In this document: one piece after another, positions 35,079 to 45,611 of the stretch
Numbering within the stretch: position 1 is the first letter of the stretch
How the letters are laid out: every line of letters starts with the position of its first letter
Assembly (NCBI RefSeq): GCF_000325705.1
Contig: NC_019904.1
Span: 4,943,501 to 5,007,500, forward strand
Length of the DNA: 64,000 nucleotides
DNA from: Echinicola vietnamensis DSM 17526
Lineage (GTDB): Bacteria; Bacteroidota; Bacteroidia; Cytophagales; Cyclobacteriaceae
Direction: 5' to 3'
Program-made: the position numbers and the translations under genes
Notes under the pieces: generated by a model
The model's input: the letters and a program-made list of their open reading frames with translations, nothing else
What the model was told of the DNA's origin: nothing
The model's database searches: none

Positions 35079-35525
35079 ATGCTAAAGACAATTATTGGAT
35101 GCTTCCTTCTCTTCTTAGCCACAGGAATTAGCTATGCGCAAGACGAGACGAGCAAACAAGAAATCATCGAGCTATCCAAAACCAAATGGCAGTGGATGGC
35201 AGACAAGGAAGCTGATAAACTCGCCGAGCTTTTTGACGAAAAAGCTGTTTTCGTCCACATGGGCGGTTCCTGGGGCAAGGAACAAGAAGTGAACATTATC
35301 CGCAGTGGTGGGATTTGGTATAAAAAAGCCGATATCCACGAAGTATCCGTGGAGATCATCGATAACACCGCCATCTTGCTGAACCGCATCACCTTGATAG
35401 CCGAAGTGGGAGGAAACGAAGTGACCAATCCATTTGAGGTCACGGAAGTGTATATCAAAAAAGCTGAAGGATGGAAGCTCGGGTCTCTCTCCTTCACCAA
35501 ACTGATGGGATTCGGGGACCAATAA
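35079..35525 (+). CDS. Secreted DUF4440/SnoaL-like protein 2
   Basis: This 148-residue paralogue of the preceding gene lies 19 nt downstream. Signal peptide to about ISYAQ. It shares the same KWQWMADK(E/D), FVHMGGSW and IWYKKADI motifs. The pair arose by tandem duplication and is probably co-transcribed with the flavodoxin gene. Confidence 0.78.
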   Translation: MLKTIIGCFLLFLATGISYAQDETSKQEIIELSKTKWQWMADKEADKLAELFDEKAVFVHMGGSWGKEQEVNIIRSGGIWYKKADIHEVSVEIIDNTAILLNRITLIAEVGGNEVTNPFEVTEVYIKKAEGWKLGSLSFTKLMGFGDQ

Positions 35526-35537
35526 AATTAATTTGCT

Positions 35538-36146
35538 ATGAGATTCTTCCTTCTGTTCATTTTCCTTTTTGGCTCCCTGAGTTGTACCAGCCAGACCCAA
35601 ACAGAGATCGATGCCAATGCGGTGGAAACAACCCCGGACAAAATCCTCATCGTGTATCTCACACGCACTAAAAACACGAAAGCTGTGGCAAAGATGATTG
35701 AGGCAAAAGTGGGAGGCACTTTGGTAAGTCTGGAATTGGAGACTCCCTACCCTGAGGATTATGAAGCCATTGTCGCACAGGTTGCAGTGGAAAATGAGAC
35801 CGGAACACTACCTCCCTTAAAGACCAAAGTTGACCTTTCCCGATACGAAACCATCTTTGTTGGCTTTCCGACTTGGGGCATGCAGCTACCGCCACCGATG
35901 AAAACATTCCTAAATGAAAATGATCTCAGTGGGAAAACCGTCATTCCCTTTAATACCAATGCAGGTTACGGAATCGGAAGCAGCTTTGAGACGGTAGCCG
36001 AACTCTGCTCGGAAAGCACTATCCTGGAAGGTTACTCTACAAGGGGCGGAATCGAACGCAACGGAGTGTTATTTGTCATGGAAGGAGAAAAAGAGGTGGA
36101 AGTGAAAAAAGAAGTCCATGATTGGTTGACCAATTTAGGGTTTTAG
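35538..36146 (+). CDS. Exported flavodoxin-like lipoprotein
   Basis: This protein of 202 residues has a lipoprotein signal (FLFGSLSC, cysteine near 17) and then a flavodoxin domain: FMN phosphate loop LIVYLTRTKNTKAVAKMI, the FVGFPTWGMQLPPPMKTFL strand and the PFNTNAGYG loop. Such flavodoxin_4-like proteins outside the cytoplasm are frequent in Bacteroidota and may carry electrons to envelope enzymes. It follows the DUF4440 pair by 12 nt. Confidence 0.82.
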   Translation: MRFFLLFIFLFGSLSCTSQTQTEIDANAVETTPDKILIVYLTRTKNTKAVAKMIEAKVGGTLVSLELETPYPEDYEAIVAQVAVENETGTLPPLKTKVDLSRYETIFVGFPTWGMQLPPPMKTFLNENDLSGKTVIPFNTNAGYGIGSSFETVAELCSESTILEGYSTRGGIERNGVLFVMEGEKEVEVKKEVHDWLTNLGF

Positions 36147-36425
36147 TTGTCAGTATTATTTCGTGTAATAAAGAATTATTAAAGCCAATGTTTCAATAAG
36201 GACTAAAAACTCAAACGAAGTGCAACAATGAACAACCAATAAATCAGGTAAGACCTTAAATTATAAAATATTGATAGAATAGCTAAAACAGAAGATTATC
36301 CAAAAACATGGAAACTTAATTTTGATTGTAAATGGTGGAGAAAATAGGTAAATTCCATTTTAGGGGCTTCTTCGTTGATAATCTCTATTTTTTAAAATTT
36401 CGGATAAAAAATGTGAAACAAATTC

Positions 36426-38666
36426 ATGAAAACCGCTAGCACTAAAATCAACCGTCGTTCATTTTTAAAAGTCACTTCGCTCACTGGAGGAGGAATGCTA
36501 CTCAGCCTAAATTGGCTAGCGGCCTGCAAACCTAGTCAAGATGAGTCTTTGGGGATGCCCAAGGAATGGTTTCAATTTAATGGATTTATTAAAATCGGTG
36601 AAAATGGAAAGGTGACTATTATGTCACCAAATCCAGAAGGTGGACAAAACGTAAAAACGTCCATGCCGATGATCGTAGCAGAGGAACTTGATGTGGATTG
36701 GAAGAATGTCATTGTAGAACAAGCAGATTTGGATACCAAGTATTTTACAAGACAGTTTATCGGAGGCAGTCAGGCAATCCGATCTGGATATACCAGCCTA
36801 AGAACCGCAGGTGCCACAGCACGTGCAATGTTGGTGGCTGCCGCAGCCAAAAGCTGGAATGTTCCCGCAGATGGAATCACGGTGAAATCCAGTACGATCT
36901 ATCACAAAGCGTCCGATAAATCTGCTAATTTCGGTGAGTTTGCTTCTCTGGCAGCGACGATGCCAGTTCCAGAAGAAGTTCAACTAAAAGCCAACAATAA
37001 TTTCACTATTATAGGCAGTTCAAAAAAGAATGTCGAAGCAAAAAATATTGTAACCGGAAAACCGCTTTTTGGAATAGACACCCAATGCGAAGGAATGCTA
37101 ATAGCAATGATCATTCATCCTCCTGCTTTTGGGAAGCAACTAAAATCCTTTGACGATTCCAAGGCCAGAAAAATGCCAGGAATAAAGGATGTTTTTCGAA
37201 TCAAACCACTTCAAGACGATTACAAAAGAACGTTTTTTGATACCGTTCAATTCACAGACCTAATTGCCATAGTAGGCAACAGCACTTGGGAAGTACTTCA
37301 GGCAAAGAAAGTAATCCAGACGGAATGGGAAATTCAGGAAGCCTATGAGGAAAAACGTGATATGTTCGGAAGGGAAGGAACCAGGGTGGTACCAAGGGGA
37401 TTAGAAAGCACCACTTCCCAAGAGCAAGCAATGAAAAAGGCAGCTAAAACCCCTCGGGTTCAAAGAAAAGATGGGGATCCAGAAACTGCATTCAAGAACG
37501 CATCAAAGACTATAGAGAGGACTTACACAGGTCCCTTTTTATCACATAATTGCATGGAACCGATGAATTTCTTTGCCCATGTCCAAGAAGACAAAGTAAT
37601 CTGCTCCGGTCCTTTGCAAAAACCAGAATTGACAGAAAAGGCACTCTCTTCCAGATTGGGAATCCCCCTTGAAAACATAGAAATTGCTATGACCAGGCTA
37701 GGTGGTGGCTATGGACGAAGATCATATGCACACTGGTTAATCGAGGCCGCTGTCATTTCGAAAAAGGTAAATGCGCCAATCAAGCTGATATACACTAGGG
37801 AAGATGATATGACAGGCGGTATCTATCGCTCTCGCTACCAGGCAACCTATCGGGCTGCACTGGATGAAAACAATCAATTAGTCGCCTTCCATGTAAATGC
37901 CGGTGGACTTCCCGAGAATCCATTATATCCAAATAGGTTTCCTGCCGGAGCTGTGGACAACTATCTGGCAGAAGGTTGGGATGTACCATCCAATATCACT
38001 ACAGGTTCATTCCGAGCACCTCGTTCCAATTTCATGGCTTGTGTCGAACAATCATTTTTGGATGAAGTGGCCGAGTTGGCAGGAAAAGACCCCATTGATT
38101 TCCGTTTGGAACTATTGGAAAAATCAAAGAATAATCCTGTCGGTGAAAGAAATGACTATGACCCTGATCGCTATGCAAAAGTACTCCAACTTGTAAAGGA
38201 CAAAGCTGATTGGTCCAACCCAACTCCAGGGATATCCAGAGGAGTTTCAGCTTATTTCTGTCACAATAGCTATGCGGCCCAAGTTTTGGATTTGAAGCTG
38301 GTAAATGGACAGGTCCAAATAGACAAGGTGACCAATGCCATTGATTGTGGAATTGTCATCAATCCTGACGCTGCCAAAAATCTCTGTGAAGGAGCTGTAG
38401 TGGATGGGATAGGAACTGCCATGTTTGGTGAGCTGACATTTGAGAATGGAGTGGTGTCCAAATCCAATTTTGACGGATACAAGCAGATTCGAATGGGAGA
38501 TGCGCCTAAAACCATTGAAACCTATTTCGTAGAAAATGGGAATGATCCTTCGGGGCTTGGAGAACCTGCATACCCTCCTGTTTTTGCAGCCTTAGCCAAT
38601 GCGCTATATCAAGCCACAGGAAATCGGTTTTACCATCAACCATTTGTCCATCAACTGAACAGTTAA
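36426..38666 (+). CDS. Molybdenum hydroxylase large subunit 1 (IorB/CoxL-like), Tat lipoprotein
   Basis: This xanthine-oxidase-family subunit of 746 residues binds the molybdenum cofactor. It carries a Tat signal (NRRSFLKVTSLTGGG) ending in the lipobox LAAC, so it is a folded, lipid-anchored envelope enzyme. The core has GGGYGRRSYAHWLIEAA and the C-terminal GLGEPAYPPVFAALANAL, where the Glu is the family's catalytic residue. This type lacks a FAD subunit and uses a 2Fe-2S subunit (38782). The substrate (aldehyde or N-heterocycle) is unknown. A paralogue follows at 39252. Confidence 0.88.
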   Translation: MKTASTKINRRSFLKVTSLTGGGMLLSLNWLAACKPSQDESLGMPKEWFQFNGFIKIGENGKVTIMSPNPEGGQNVKTSMPMIVAEELDVDWKNVIVEQADLDTKYFTRQFIGGSQAIRSGYTSLRTAGATARAMLVAAAAKSWNVPADGITVKSSTIYHKASDKSANFGEFASLAATMPVPEEVQLKANNNFTIIGSSKKNVEAKNIVTGKPLFGIDTQCEGMLIAMIIHPPAFGKQLKSFDDSKARKMPGIKDVFRIKPLQDDYKRTFFDTVQFTDLIAIVGNSTWEVLQAKKVIQTEWEIQEAYEEKRDMFGREGTRVVPRGLESTTSQEQAMKKAAKTPRVQRKDGDPETAFKNASKTIERTYTGPFLSHNCMEPMNFFAHVQEDKVICSGPLQKPELTEKALSSRLGIPLENIEIAMTRLGGGYGRRSYAHWLIEAAVISKKVNAPIKLIYTREDDMTGGIYRSRYQATYRAALDENNQLVAFHVNAGGLPENPLYPNRFPAGAVDNYLAEGWDVPSNITTGSFRAPRSNFMACVEQSFLDEVAELAGKDPIDFRLELLEKSKNNPVGERNDYDPDRYAKVLQLVKDKADWSNPTPGISRGVSAYFCHNSYAAQVLDLKLVNGQVQIDKVTNAIDCGIVINPDAAKNLCEGAVVDGIGTAMFGELTFENGVVSKSNFDGYKQIRMGDAPKTIETYFVENGNDPSGLGEPAYPPVFAALANALYQATGNRFYHQPFVHQLNS

Positions 38667-38781
38667 ATGATTATCAAGCCTAATTTGAACAGCTAATTGG
38701 TCAATTTTCAGATACTTATGGTTTGAATTTAGTAATTAAAACGAAGTATAAATATTTAATATAGGGATAAACAGAAAACAT

Positions 38782-39240
38782 ATGGCACAGTATAACTTAA
38801 ACATCAATGGCAAAACTCACCAAGTAGACGTAGATCCTAACACACCTCTATTGTGGGTATTGAGAGATCATTTGGATTTAGTGGGTACCAAATTCGGCTG
38901 TGGAATAGCCCAGTGTGGAGCCTGTACGGTACATGTAGAGGGTAATGCGATAAGATCCTGCTCCTACCCAGTAAGCGCGATAGAAGACAAAAAAGTTGTT
39001 ACTATAGAGGGCTTGTCTGAAAAGGGAGATCATCCAGTGCAAAAAGCTTGGCTCGAACATGATGTCCCACAATGTGGTTATTGCCAATCAGGACAAATAA
39101 TGACTGCAGTATCCCTTTTAAATCAAAACTCCAATCCGACAGATGAGGAAATTTCTCAAGCCATGAACGGTAATATCTGTCGCTGTGGTACTTATACCCG
39201 AATTAAGGCCGCCATTAAAACAGCTTCAAAATCAATTTAA
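38782..39240 (+). CDS. Molybdenum hydroxylase 2Fe-2S subunit (IorA/CoxS-like)
   Basis: This 152-residue subunit has two [2Fe-2S] sites: plant-ferredoxin type [15 protein letters not shown] and the C-terminal CGYCQSG with GNICRCGTY. It has no signal peptide, so it is probably exported by hitch-hiking with a Tat-signal partner. It lies between the two large subunits, 11 nt before the second one. The usual FAD subunit is not encoded here. Confidence 0.92.
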   Translation: MAQYNLNINGKTHQVDVDPNTPLLWVLRDHLDLVGTKFGCGIAQCGACTVHVEGNAIRSCSYPVSAIEDKKVVTIEGLSEKGDHPVQKAWLEHDVPQCGYCQSGQIMTAVSLLNQNSNPTDEEISQAMNGNICRCGTYTRIKAAIKTASKSI

Positions 39241-39251
39241 CCCACTGCACC

Positions 39252-41522
39252 ATGACATTAATCGAAAAAAAATTAAATAGAAGATCCTTCCTGAAAGTAT
39301 CTGCCCTGGCTGGAGGTGGGATGATGCTAAGCTTTAGCTGGTTAGCAGGATGTAAACCTACAAATGAGGAAATTTTGACCATGCCTGATGAATGGTTTGA
39401 AATTAACAGTTATATAAAAATAGGCGAAAACGGGGCAGTAACCCTCTTCAACCCCAACCCTGAATTTGGGCAGAATGTCAAAACTTCTCTACCCATGATT
39501 TTGGCAGAGGAATTGGATATAGATTGGAAAAAAGTGTTTGTGGAGCAGGCAGACTTTTATCCTGATCGTTTTGATAGGCAGTTTACAGGAGGCAGTAATA
39601 GTGTCCGGTCAAGTTGGAAACCGCTGCGGACGGCAGGTGCCACTGCCAGACAACTGATTATAAACGCAGCATCCCAAACATGGAATGTACCCGTTGAGGA
39701 AATAACCACAAGCATGGGAACTGTGGAGCACAAATCCTCTGGCAAGAAAGCAGGATATGGTGAAATGGCCTCATTAGCGGGAACCTTGGATGCTCCGGAT
39801 CCAGAAACGGTTAATTTAAAAGAAATACCCGATTTCAAGATTATTGGTAAATCCAAAAAGAATGTAGATGGAAATAAGATTGTTACCGGAAAGCCACTTT
39901 TCGCTCTAGACCATAAGGTGGAAGGAATGAAGTATGCATCTATTGTACATCCTCCGGCCTTTGGAATGAAGCTAAAGTCATTCGACAAAAATTCAGTCAC
40001 CTCCCTACCAGGGATTCAAGATGCCTTTGAATTGAAAATTTTTAAGGATGACTATGGCAGAAATTTCTTTGACACCACTACTTTTCCAGTCATTATTGCG
40101 ATCGTAGGCAATTCCACTTGGGAAGTATTACAAGCAAAGAAAAGTCTAAAAGTCGAATGGGAAAAGGCCTCAGACAGTACCTTCCCTATGGCGGGACGAG
40201 GTGGCCAAAACCGGGAAATCAAGGTACTTGGAGGTTTGGAAAACTCCAGTACACATAAAGAGAAAATGGCCGAATACATTTCCAAACCAGGTAATATCCA
40301 TAGAAAAGATGGCGATCCGGAAACTGCTTTTAAACAGGCATCCAGGATAATTGAAAGGACTTATTCAGCACCATTTTTGGCACATAATACCATGGAGCCC
40401 ATGAATGCTTTCGCCGATGTCAAAGATGACCAAGCCATCATCTATGCGCCTACCCAAGCTCCTGAATTAATCAGACAAACCCTTTCCAGTAGTTTGGGCT
40501 TACCAGTAGAAAATATACAGATCAACCTTGCCAGAATGGGAGGAGGATTTGGACGTAGAGCTTATAGCCACCATCTGACTGAAGCGGCTTTAATCTCTCA
40601 GAAAATAAAGGCTCCTGTAAAAATGGTTTATACCAGGGAAGATGATATGACTGCAGGAGTTTATAGACCTACCTATTCGGCAACTTACAGGGCAGCTTTG
40701 GATGCGAACAACAATCTTCTTGGTCTTCATGTGAAGGCGGGAGGAATTCCTGAATCTCCCCTACATGCCAATAGGTTTCCTGCAGGAGCGATAGATAATT
40801 ACCTGGCAGAAAGCTGGCAAATTGATTCCAATATTACCATTGGTGCTTTTAGGGCTCCTAGATCCAACTTTATCGCTGGTGCAGAACAAAGTTTCTTGGA
40901 TGAGCTGGCGGAAGAAATGGGGAAAGACCCGATCGAATTCCGCTTGGAACTACTCAAAAGAGCTGAGACCAATCCTGTAGGCGAAAGGAATGACTACGAC
41001 CCCAAGCGATATGCCGGAGTCTTGGAATTGGTACGCGAAAAGTCTAACTGGTCAAATGTGCCATCCGGTATCGCTAGAGGGGTATCTGCTTATTTCTGTC
41101 ACAATTCCTATGTCGCAGAAGTAGTGGATATTAGTATTAAAAACAAACAGCCTGTAGTTGAAAGTGTATTTGCAGCAGTTGATTGCGGGATTGTAATAAA
41201 CCCTGATGCAGCTGCCAATATGGGCGAAGGAGCCATAGTAGATGGAATAGGAAATGCCTTCTTTGGTGAAATGACATTTGAGGATGGTGTTCCTACAAAG
41301 AGTAATTTCGATAAATACCGTATGATACGGCATAACGAAGCTCCAAAGAAAATTGAAGTACATTTTGTGGAAAATAATGAGGCCCCCACAGGATTGGGAG
41401 AACCACTCTTCCCTCCTATCTTTGCGGCATTAGGTAACTCTCTTTACAAAGCAACTGGCAAGCGCTTGTATGAACAGCCTTTTCAACCACAAATATTACA
41501 GATTGAGAACCTGAATATGTAG
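39252..41522 (+). CDS. Molybdenum hydroxylase large subunit 2 (IorB/CoxL-like), Tat lipoprotein
   Basis: This 756-residue paralogue of the first large subunit has the same plan: Tat motif NRRSFLKVSALAGGG, lipobox LAGC, Mo-binding core (GGGFGRRAYSHHLTEAA) and catalytic-Glu motif GLGEPLFPPIFAALGNSL. Many blocks are identical to copy 1 and others differ, so the duplication is not recent and the two may have different substrates. It is tightly coupled to the 2Fe-2S gene. The 203-nt gap to 41725 shows nothing. Confidence 0.88.
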   Translation: MTLIEKKLNRRSFLKVSALAGGGMMLSFSWLAGCKPTNEEILTMPDEWFEINSYIKIGENGAVTLFNPNPEFGQNVKTSLPMILAEELDIDWKKVFVEQADFYPDRFDRQFTGGSNSVRSSWKPLRTAGATARQLIINAASQTWNVPVEEITTSMGTVEHKSSGKKAGYGEMASLAGTLDAPDPETVNLKEIPDFKIIGKSKKNVDGNKIVTGKPLFALDHKVEGMKYASIVHPPAFGMKLKSFDKNSVTSLPGIQDAFELKIFKDDYGRNFFDTTTFPVIIAIVGNSTWEVLQAKKSLKVEWEKASDSTFPMAGRGGQNREIKVLGGLENSSTHKEKMAEYISKPGNIHRKDGDPETAFKQASRIIERTYSAPFLAHNTMEPMNAFADVKDDQAIIYAPTQAPELIRQTLSSSLGLPVENIQINLARMGGGFGRRAYSHHLTEAALISQKIKAPVKMVYTREDDMTAGVYRPTYSATYRAALDANNNLLGLHVKAGGIPESPLHANRFPAGAIDNYLAESWQIDSNITIGAFRAPRSNFIAGAEQSFLDELAEEMGKDPIEFRLELLKRAETNPVGERNDYDPKRYAGVLELVREKSNWSNVPSGIARGVSAYFCHNSYVAEVVDISIKNKQPVVESVFAAVDCGIVINPDAAANMGEGAIVDGIGNAFFGEMTFEDGVPTKSNFDKYRMIRHNEAPKKIEVHFVENNEAPTGLGEPLFPPIFAALGNSLYKATGKRLYEQPFQPQILQIENLNM

Positions 41523-41725
41523 CCTGATCCAAATTAGAAATGGGAGATGTCCCCGGATTAAGGAGCTTGTCTCCCATAACTTTAGACAAACAATTCCAAG
41601 TCTAATCTTTTGATTTATTTGGGAATTTATTCTATGGGCTGGTTTTGTTCTAATAACAATTGGTATATGACTATATCTATACACTATATTATAGAAATGA
41701 TGAGCCTTTTTAAATTAATGTAACC

Positions 41726-42883
41726 TTGAACTCAAATACAAAAATTTATCTAGACTACAACTCTACCACTCCATGCGATGAAAAGGTGGTTGAGGCTATG
41801 CTTCCCTATTTTAGTGAGAAATTTGGGAATTCATCCAGCTCAACCCATTCTTTTGGATGGGATGCAGAAGAAGCCGTTGACATTGCCAGAGAACAAATAG
41901 CAGAACTGATCAATTCAAAAAGCAATCAACTCTATTTCACCTCAGGAGCAACGGAAGCCATCAACTTAGCCCTAATAGGCACCTGTGAAGCCTTAAAACC
42001 AAAGGGTAAACATATTATTTCCTGCACTACAGAGCACCAGGCTGTCCTAAGCACATTACAAGAACTTGAAAAAAGAGGCTTCAACATAACCTTATTGAAA
42101 GTGGATGGTAATGGAAATTTAGATTTAGATGCATTTCAAGAAGCCATCAGGCCAGAAACTATCTTGACTTGTATCATGTATGCAAATAATGAAACAGGTA
42201 TTATTCACCCAATCCAAAAAATTGCGGAAATAGCCCATGCTAAAGGTGTTTTGGTCATGAGTGATATTACACAGGCTGTTGGGAAAATACCTTTAGATAT
42301 AGAAGGTTCAGGGATAGATATTGCGACGTTTTCGGCCCATAAGATTTATGGGCCAAAAGGAATCGGGGCCCTGTATATCCGCAACAGAACTCTACTAAAT
42401 ATATCTCCTATCCATTTTGGAGGAGGCCAAGAAAGGGGATTAAGGCCTGGCACTTTGAATGTTCCTTCAATTGTAGGATTTGGTATGGCATGCCAACTAT
42501 GTATTGAATCAATGTCACAGGAAAGTCAGCGTCTGAAGAAATTAAGGGATAAGATTGAACAGGAATTATTGACACTTGGTGATATAAAAATCAATTCATT
42601 CAACGAACATCGTTTACCCCATATGTCCAATATTACATTTAAAAATATCGAAGGAAATAAATTATTACGGCTAATGGGCAATTTGGCTATCTCACAAGGT
42701 TCTGCTTGCAGCTCTGGGACAATAGAACCTTCACACGTTTTGCTAAGCTATGGCCATTCCAAAGAAGCAGCACTATCCTCTATTAGAATATGCTTGGGAA
42801 GACAAACCACATCCCAAGAAGTTGAGATAGCAATAAAGACCATTAAATCTACCATCAAAAACTTAAGGAAGGTTTTGATATGA
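41726..42883 (+). CDS. Cysteine desulfurase, NifS/IscS-like
   Basis: This PLP enzyme of 385 residues starts with TTG at 41726 (MNSNTKIYLDYNSTTP); no ATG is available near. The PLP lysine is in SAHKIYGPKG and the sulfur-carrying cysteine in SQGSACSSGTIEPSHVL. In this context it could supply sulfur to molybdopterin synthesis or to the sulfido ligand of the hydroxylase cofactor, which XdhC partners install. It overlaps the xdhC gene by 4 nt. Confidence 0.88.
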   Translation: MNSNTKIYLDYNSTTPCDEKVVEAMLPYFSEKFGNSSSSTHSFGWDAEEAVDIAREQIAELINSKSNQLYFTSGATEAINLALIGTCEALKPKGKHIISCTTEHQAVLSTLQELEKRGFNITLLKVDGNGNLDLDAFQEAIRPETILTCIMYANNETGIIHPIQKIAEIAHAKGVLVMSDITQAVGKIPLDIEGSGIDIATFSAHKIYGPKGIGALYIRNRTLLNISPIHFGGGQERGLRPGTLNVPSIVGFGMACQLCIESMSQESQRLKKLRDKIEQELLTLGDIKINSFNEHRLPHMSNITFKNIEGNKLLRLMGNLAISQGSACSSGTIEPSHVLLSYGHSKEAALSSIRICLGRQTTSQEVEIAIKTIKSTIKNLRKVLI

Positions 42884-44043
42884 GAGAATTGGAACATATA
42901 TATCTAGCATATGAAACAGCTAAATCCAATAAATTAAATTGTGTTCTTGCCACCGTGGTTCATGTAGAAGGCTCTTCCTATAGACGTGCCGGAGCAAGAA
43001 TGTTAGTGGATGAGCTTGGACAAATGACAGGTGCCATCAGTGGAGGTTGCCTTGAGGGGGACGCCTTAAAAAAATCCCTTCATGCGCTCCATCAAAACCG
43101 CAATAAACTCATCACCTATGATACAAGTGATGAATCAGATGCCATAGTTGGAGCACAGTTAGGCTGTAACGGGATCATACAGATCCTATTTGAACCGATT
43201 GACTATAACAATCCGGAAAACCCTGTTGAACTCTTAAAAGAAGTACTGCAAAACAATAATAATTCGGTACTTGTATCCCTATTTAATCTCCAGAAAAACC
43301 AGGTACAGATAGGCACTTCCCTTTTATTTAATATTGGAGGAAAAACCTTAGGAGATGGCAGAAGTACTGAGTTTTTACAAAAGATAAAATCCGATGCAAA
43401 ATTCGCCCATTCAGCCCATAAATCCTGCTTCAGAACATATCGGTCAAAGAAAGGAGAATTACAGGCTTTCTTCCAGTTTGTTCCACAACCCATCCATCTG
43501 GTAATCGTGGGTGCTGGCAATGATGCCCAGATTTTAGCATCTATGGCAGACTCCTTAGGATGGAATATTTCTGTAATTGATGGTCGCGCTACCCATGCAA
43601 ATAAAGAAAGGTTTCTCGGTTCATGCCAGGTGGTTGTCACAGAGCCAGAAAAAGCATTGGAAGCATTGGATATCAATGATAACACGGTATTTGTCCTAAT
43701 GACACATAACTACAAATACGACCTTGCCATCCTGGAATTATTGCTACTCAGGGAATCCCTGCTCTATATCGGTATCCTCGGCCCTAAAAAGAAATACAAG
43801 CGCATGCTTGAGGATATGGCCGAAAAGGGCATACACCCAAGTGCCGAACAAAAAAACAGGATTTATGCACCAATAGGGTTGGATCTTAATAGTGAAACAC
43901 CGGCAGAAATAGCACTTTCAATCCTCTCTGAAATCCAAAAAGTCCTTTGTGATTCAAGTGCCGACCATTTGAGGGACAAATTAAACAGGATTCATGTAGA
44001 TGAGCCCAGTGAATTTCAATTGGTACAATTAGAAAACCAGTAA
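42880..44043 (+). CDS. XdhC/CoxI-family cofactor maturation protein
   Basis: This protein of 387 residues has an XdhC_CoxI domain near its start (VVHVEGSSYRRAGARMLV and GAISGGCLEGD) and a C-terminal Rossmann-type XdhC domain (LVIVGAGNDAQILASM, VFVLMTHNYKYDL). XdhC binds the molybdenum cofactor, protects its sulfido form and inserts it into xanthine-oxidase-type enzymes. It is coupled to the cysteine desulfurase (ATGA overlap), which supports a joint sulfuration job. Confidence 0.9.
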   Translation: MRELEHIYLAYETAKSNKLNCVLATVVHVEGSSYRRAGARMLVDELGQMTGAISGGCLEGDALKKSLHALHQNRNKLITYDTSDESDAIVGAQLGCNGIIQILFEPIDYNNPENPVELLKEVLQNNNNSVLVSLFNLQKNQVQIGTSLLFNIGGKTLGDGRSTEFLQKIKSDAKFAHSAHKSCFRTYRSKKGELQAFFQFVPQPIHLVIVGAGNDAQILASMADSLGWNISVIDGRATHANKERFLGSCQVVVTEPEKALEALDINDNTVFVLMTHNYKYDLAILELLLLRESLLYIGILGPKKKYKRMLEDMAEKGIHPSAEQKNRIYAPIGLDLNSETPAEIALSILSEIQKVLCDSSADHLRDKLNRIHVDEPSEFQLVQLENQ

Positions 44044-44100
44044 ATAAATGTAAAAACCATTAGAATTTCCAAGCTCGAATACTTATTAAAATATTCAATT

Positions 44101-44340
44101 ATGGATATAACTATTAAATACTTTGGTGCTGTAGCAGAACAGGCCGGTACATCTACAGAATTCCTAACTCTCTCTCAAGCGGAGATTGAATTGGACGATT
44201 TCAAAGCCTTATGTTTTAAGAAATACAATATAACCAATATGGGCTCCGTCAAAACGGCTATCAATCGTGAACTAAAGGAAACTGGGTATATCAAAAGTGG
44301 GGATGAGGTGGCGTTTTTACCGCCATTTGCCGGTGGATAA
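44101..44340 (+). CDS. moaD: MoaD, molybdopterin synthase small subunit
   Basis: This ubiquitin-like protein of 79 residues has the C-terminal FLPPFAGG; the terminal GlyGly is thiocarboxylated and gives sulfur through MoaE (31840). It starts at 44101 (MDITIKYFGAVAEQAG). It lies 57 nt after xdhC and 93 nt before moaA. No MoeB adenylyltransferase is encoded here. Confidence 0.9.
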   Translation: MDITIKYFGAVAEQAGTSTEFLTLSQAEIELDDFKALCFKKYNITNMGSVKTAINRELKETGYIKSGDEVAFLPPFAGG

Positions 44341-44433
44341 TGAAAACCCATAAGTTGACAGCGCTTAATTTTACATTGAAAACAAAGTTAATTTGAACCG
44401 CACAAATTGTTTGTTTTCTAAAAAACACCTTCA

Positions 44434-45441
44434 ATGATTCAAAGGAACAATACATTAATAAAGCCGCAAATAAAGGACCGTTTTGGAAGACCACATACTT
44501 ATCTGAGGATTTCCCTGACCGATAGGTGTAACCTCAGGTGTTTCTACTGCATGCCTGAAGACCGAATTCAGCTAACAGAAAAAGCCAATATCATGACCCT
44601 TGAGGAAATTATCATGATAGCCAAGGTTTATCACACATTGGGCGTTAATACTTTTCGACTAACAGGAGGTGAGCCTCTAGTCCGTAAAAACCTAGATTAT
44701 CTAATCCGTGAACTCGCAAGTCTCGGCGTGACCCTCAAACTGACAACCAATGGTATACTCTTGGATAAATACCTTGAACTATTTAAAGAGGTGGGGTTAA
44801 AACACATCAATATCAGTCTGGATACACTGGATCAAGCAAAGGCACTGTTTATTACCAAGCGTGATTATTACCACAGAATCATGTCAAACATACAGTCAGC
44901 AGTTGATCATGGACTAAGGGTAAAATTAAATGTGGTACTCATAAAAGGAGTAAATGATCAAGAGATCAATGATTTTATTGAATTGACTAAAAGCAATCCA
45001 ATAACGGTTAAGTTTATAGAATTTATGCCCTTCAAAGGGAATAAATGGGATTGGAGTAAGGGAATTGGCCAACAAGAAATCTTGGAAACCATTAATCAAA
45101 AATTCAAAGGTATTGAAGCTATTGATAATCCAAAACACAGCACTTCCGTCAATTTTAGAATAAAAGATCACCTAGGGACTTTTGGTATTGTAAGCACAAT
45201 TACCAACCCATTTTGTTCAGAGTGCAATAGAATCCGACTTACTGCTGATGGAAAAATGAAAAATTGCCTTTTCGCCAATTCAGAAACAGACCTGTTAGGC
45301 CCATTACGTGAAAACAAAAATATCAGGGATTTAATCCTTGAAAGCATCAAGACAAAGAAATTCTCACGTGACGGTATGGATGAAGAAATGGAATCTGCCA
45401 TATATGAAAATAACCGATCGATGATTTCAATCGGTGGTTGA
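44434..45441 (+). CDS. moaA: MoaA, GTP 3',8-cyclase
   Basis: This radical-SAM enzyme of 335 residues performs the first step of molybdopterin synthesis. The radical SAM cluster is CNLRCFYC (near residue 31). The C-terminal second 4Fe-4S site has CSECNRIRLTADGKMKNC. The chain ends with IGG, and MoaA needs its C-terminal GlyGly. Its partner MoaC is not in this window, so the chromosome must supply moaC and other steps. Confidence 0.93.
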   Translation: MIQRNNTLIKPQIKDRFGRPHTYLRISLTDRCNLRCFYCMPEDRIQLTEKANIMTLEEIIMIAKVYHTLGVNTFRLTGGEPLVRKNLDYLIRELASLGVTLKLTTNGILLDKYLELFKEVGLKHINISLDTLDQAKALFITKRDYYHRIMSNIQSAVDHGLRVKLNVVLIKGVNDQEINDFIELTKSNPITVKFIEFMPFKGNKWDWSKGIGQQEILETINQKFKGIEAIDNPKHSTSVNFRIKDHLGTFGIVSTITNPFCSECNRIRLTADGKMKNCLFANSETDLLGPLRENKNIRDLILESIKTKKFSRDGMDEEMESAIYENNRSMISIGG

Positions 45442-45611
45442 GGGTTTCAAGTTAGATTAGGGCTTATTCTAGTCAAGCTTTTCCATAAATAAGTAAGGAC
45501 AATAAACCAGAAAGTTTTAACCCAAAACTGGATTGTTTTTAGTATTCTCTTCGAAATAACTCATTCGAATCAAAAGGGCATTTGACCACATTTTTCATTA
45601 AGTAATCCATG

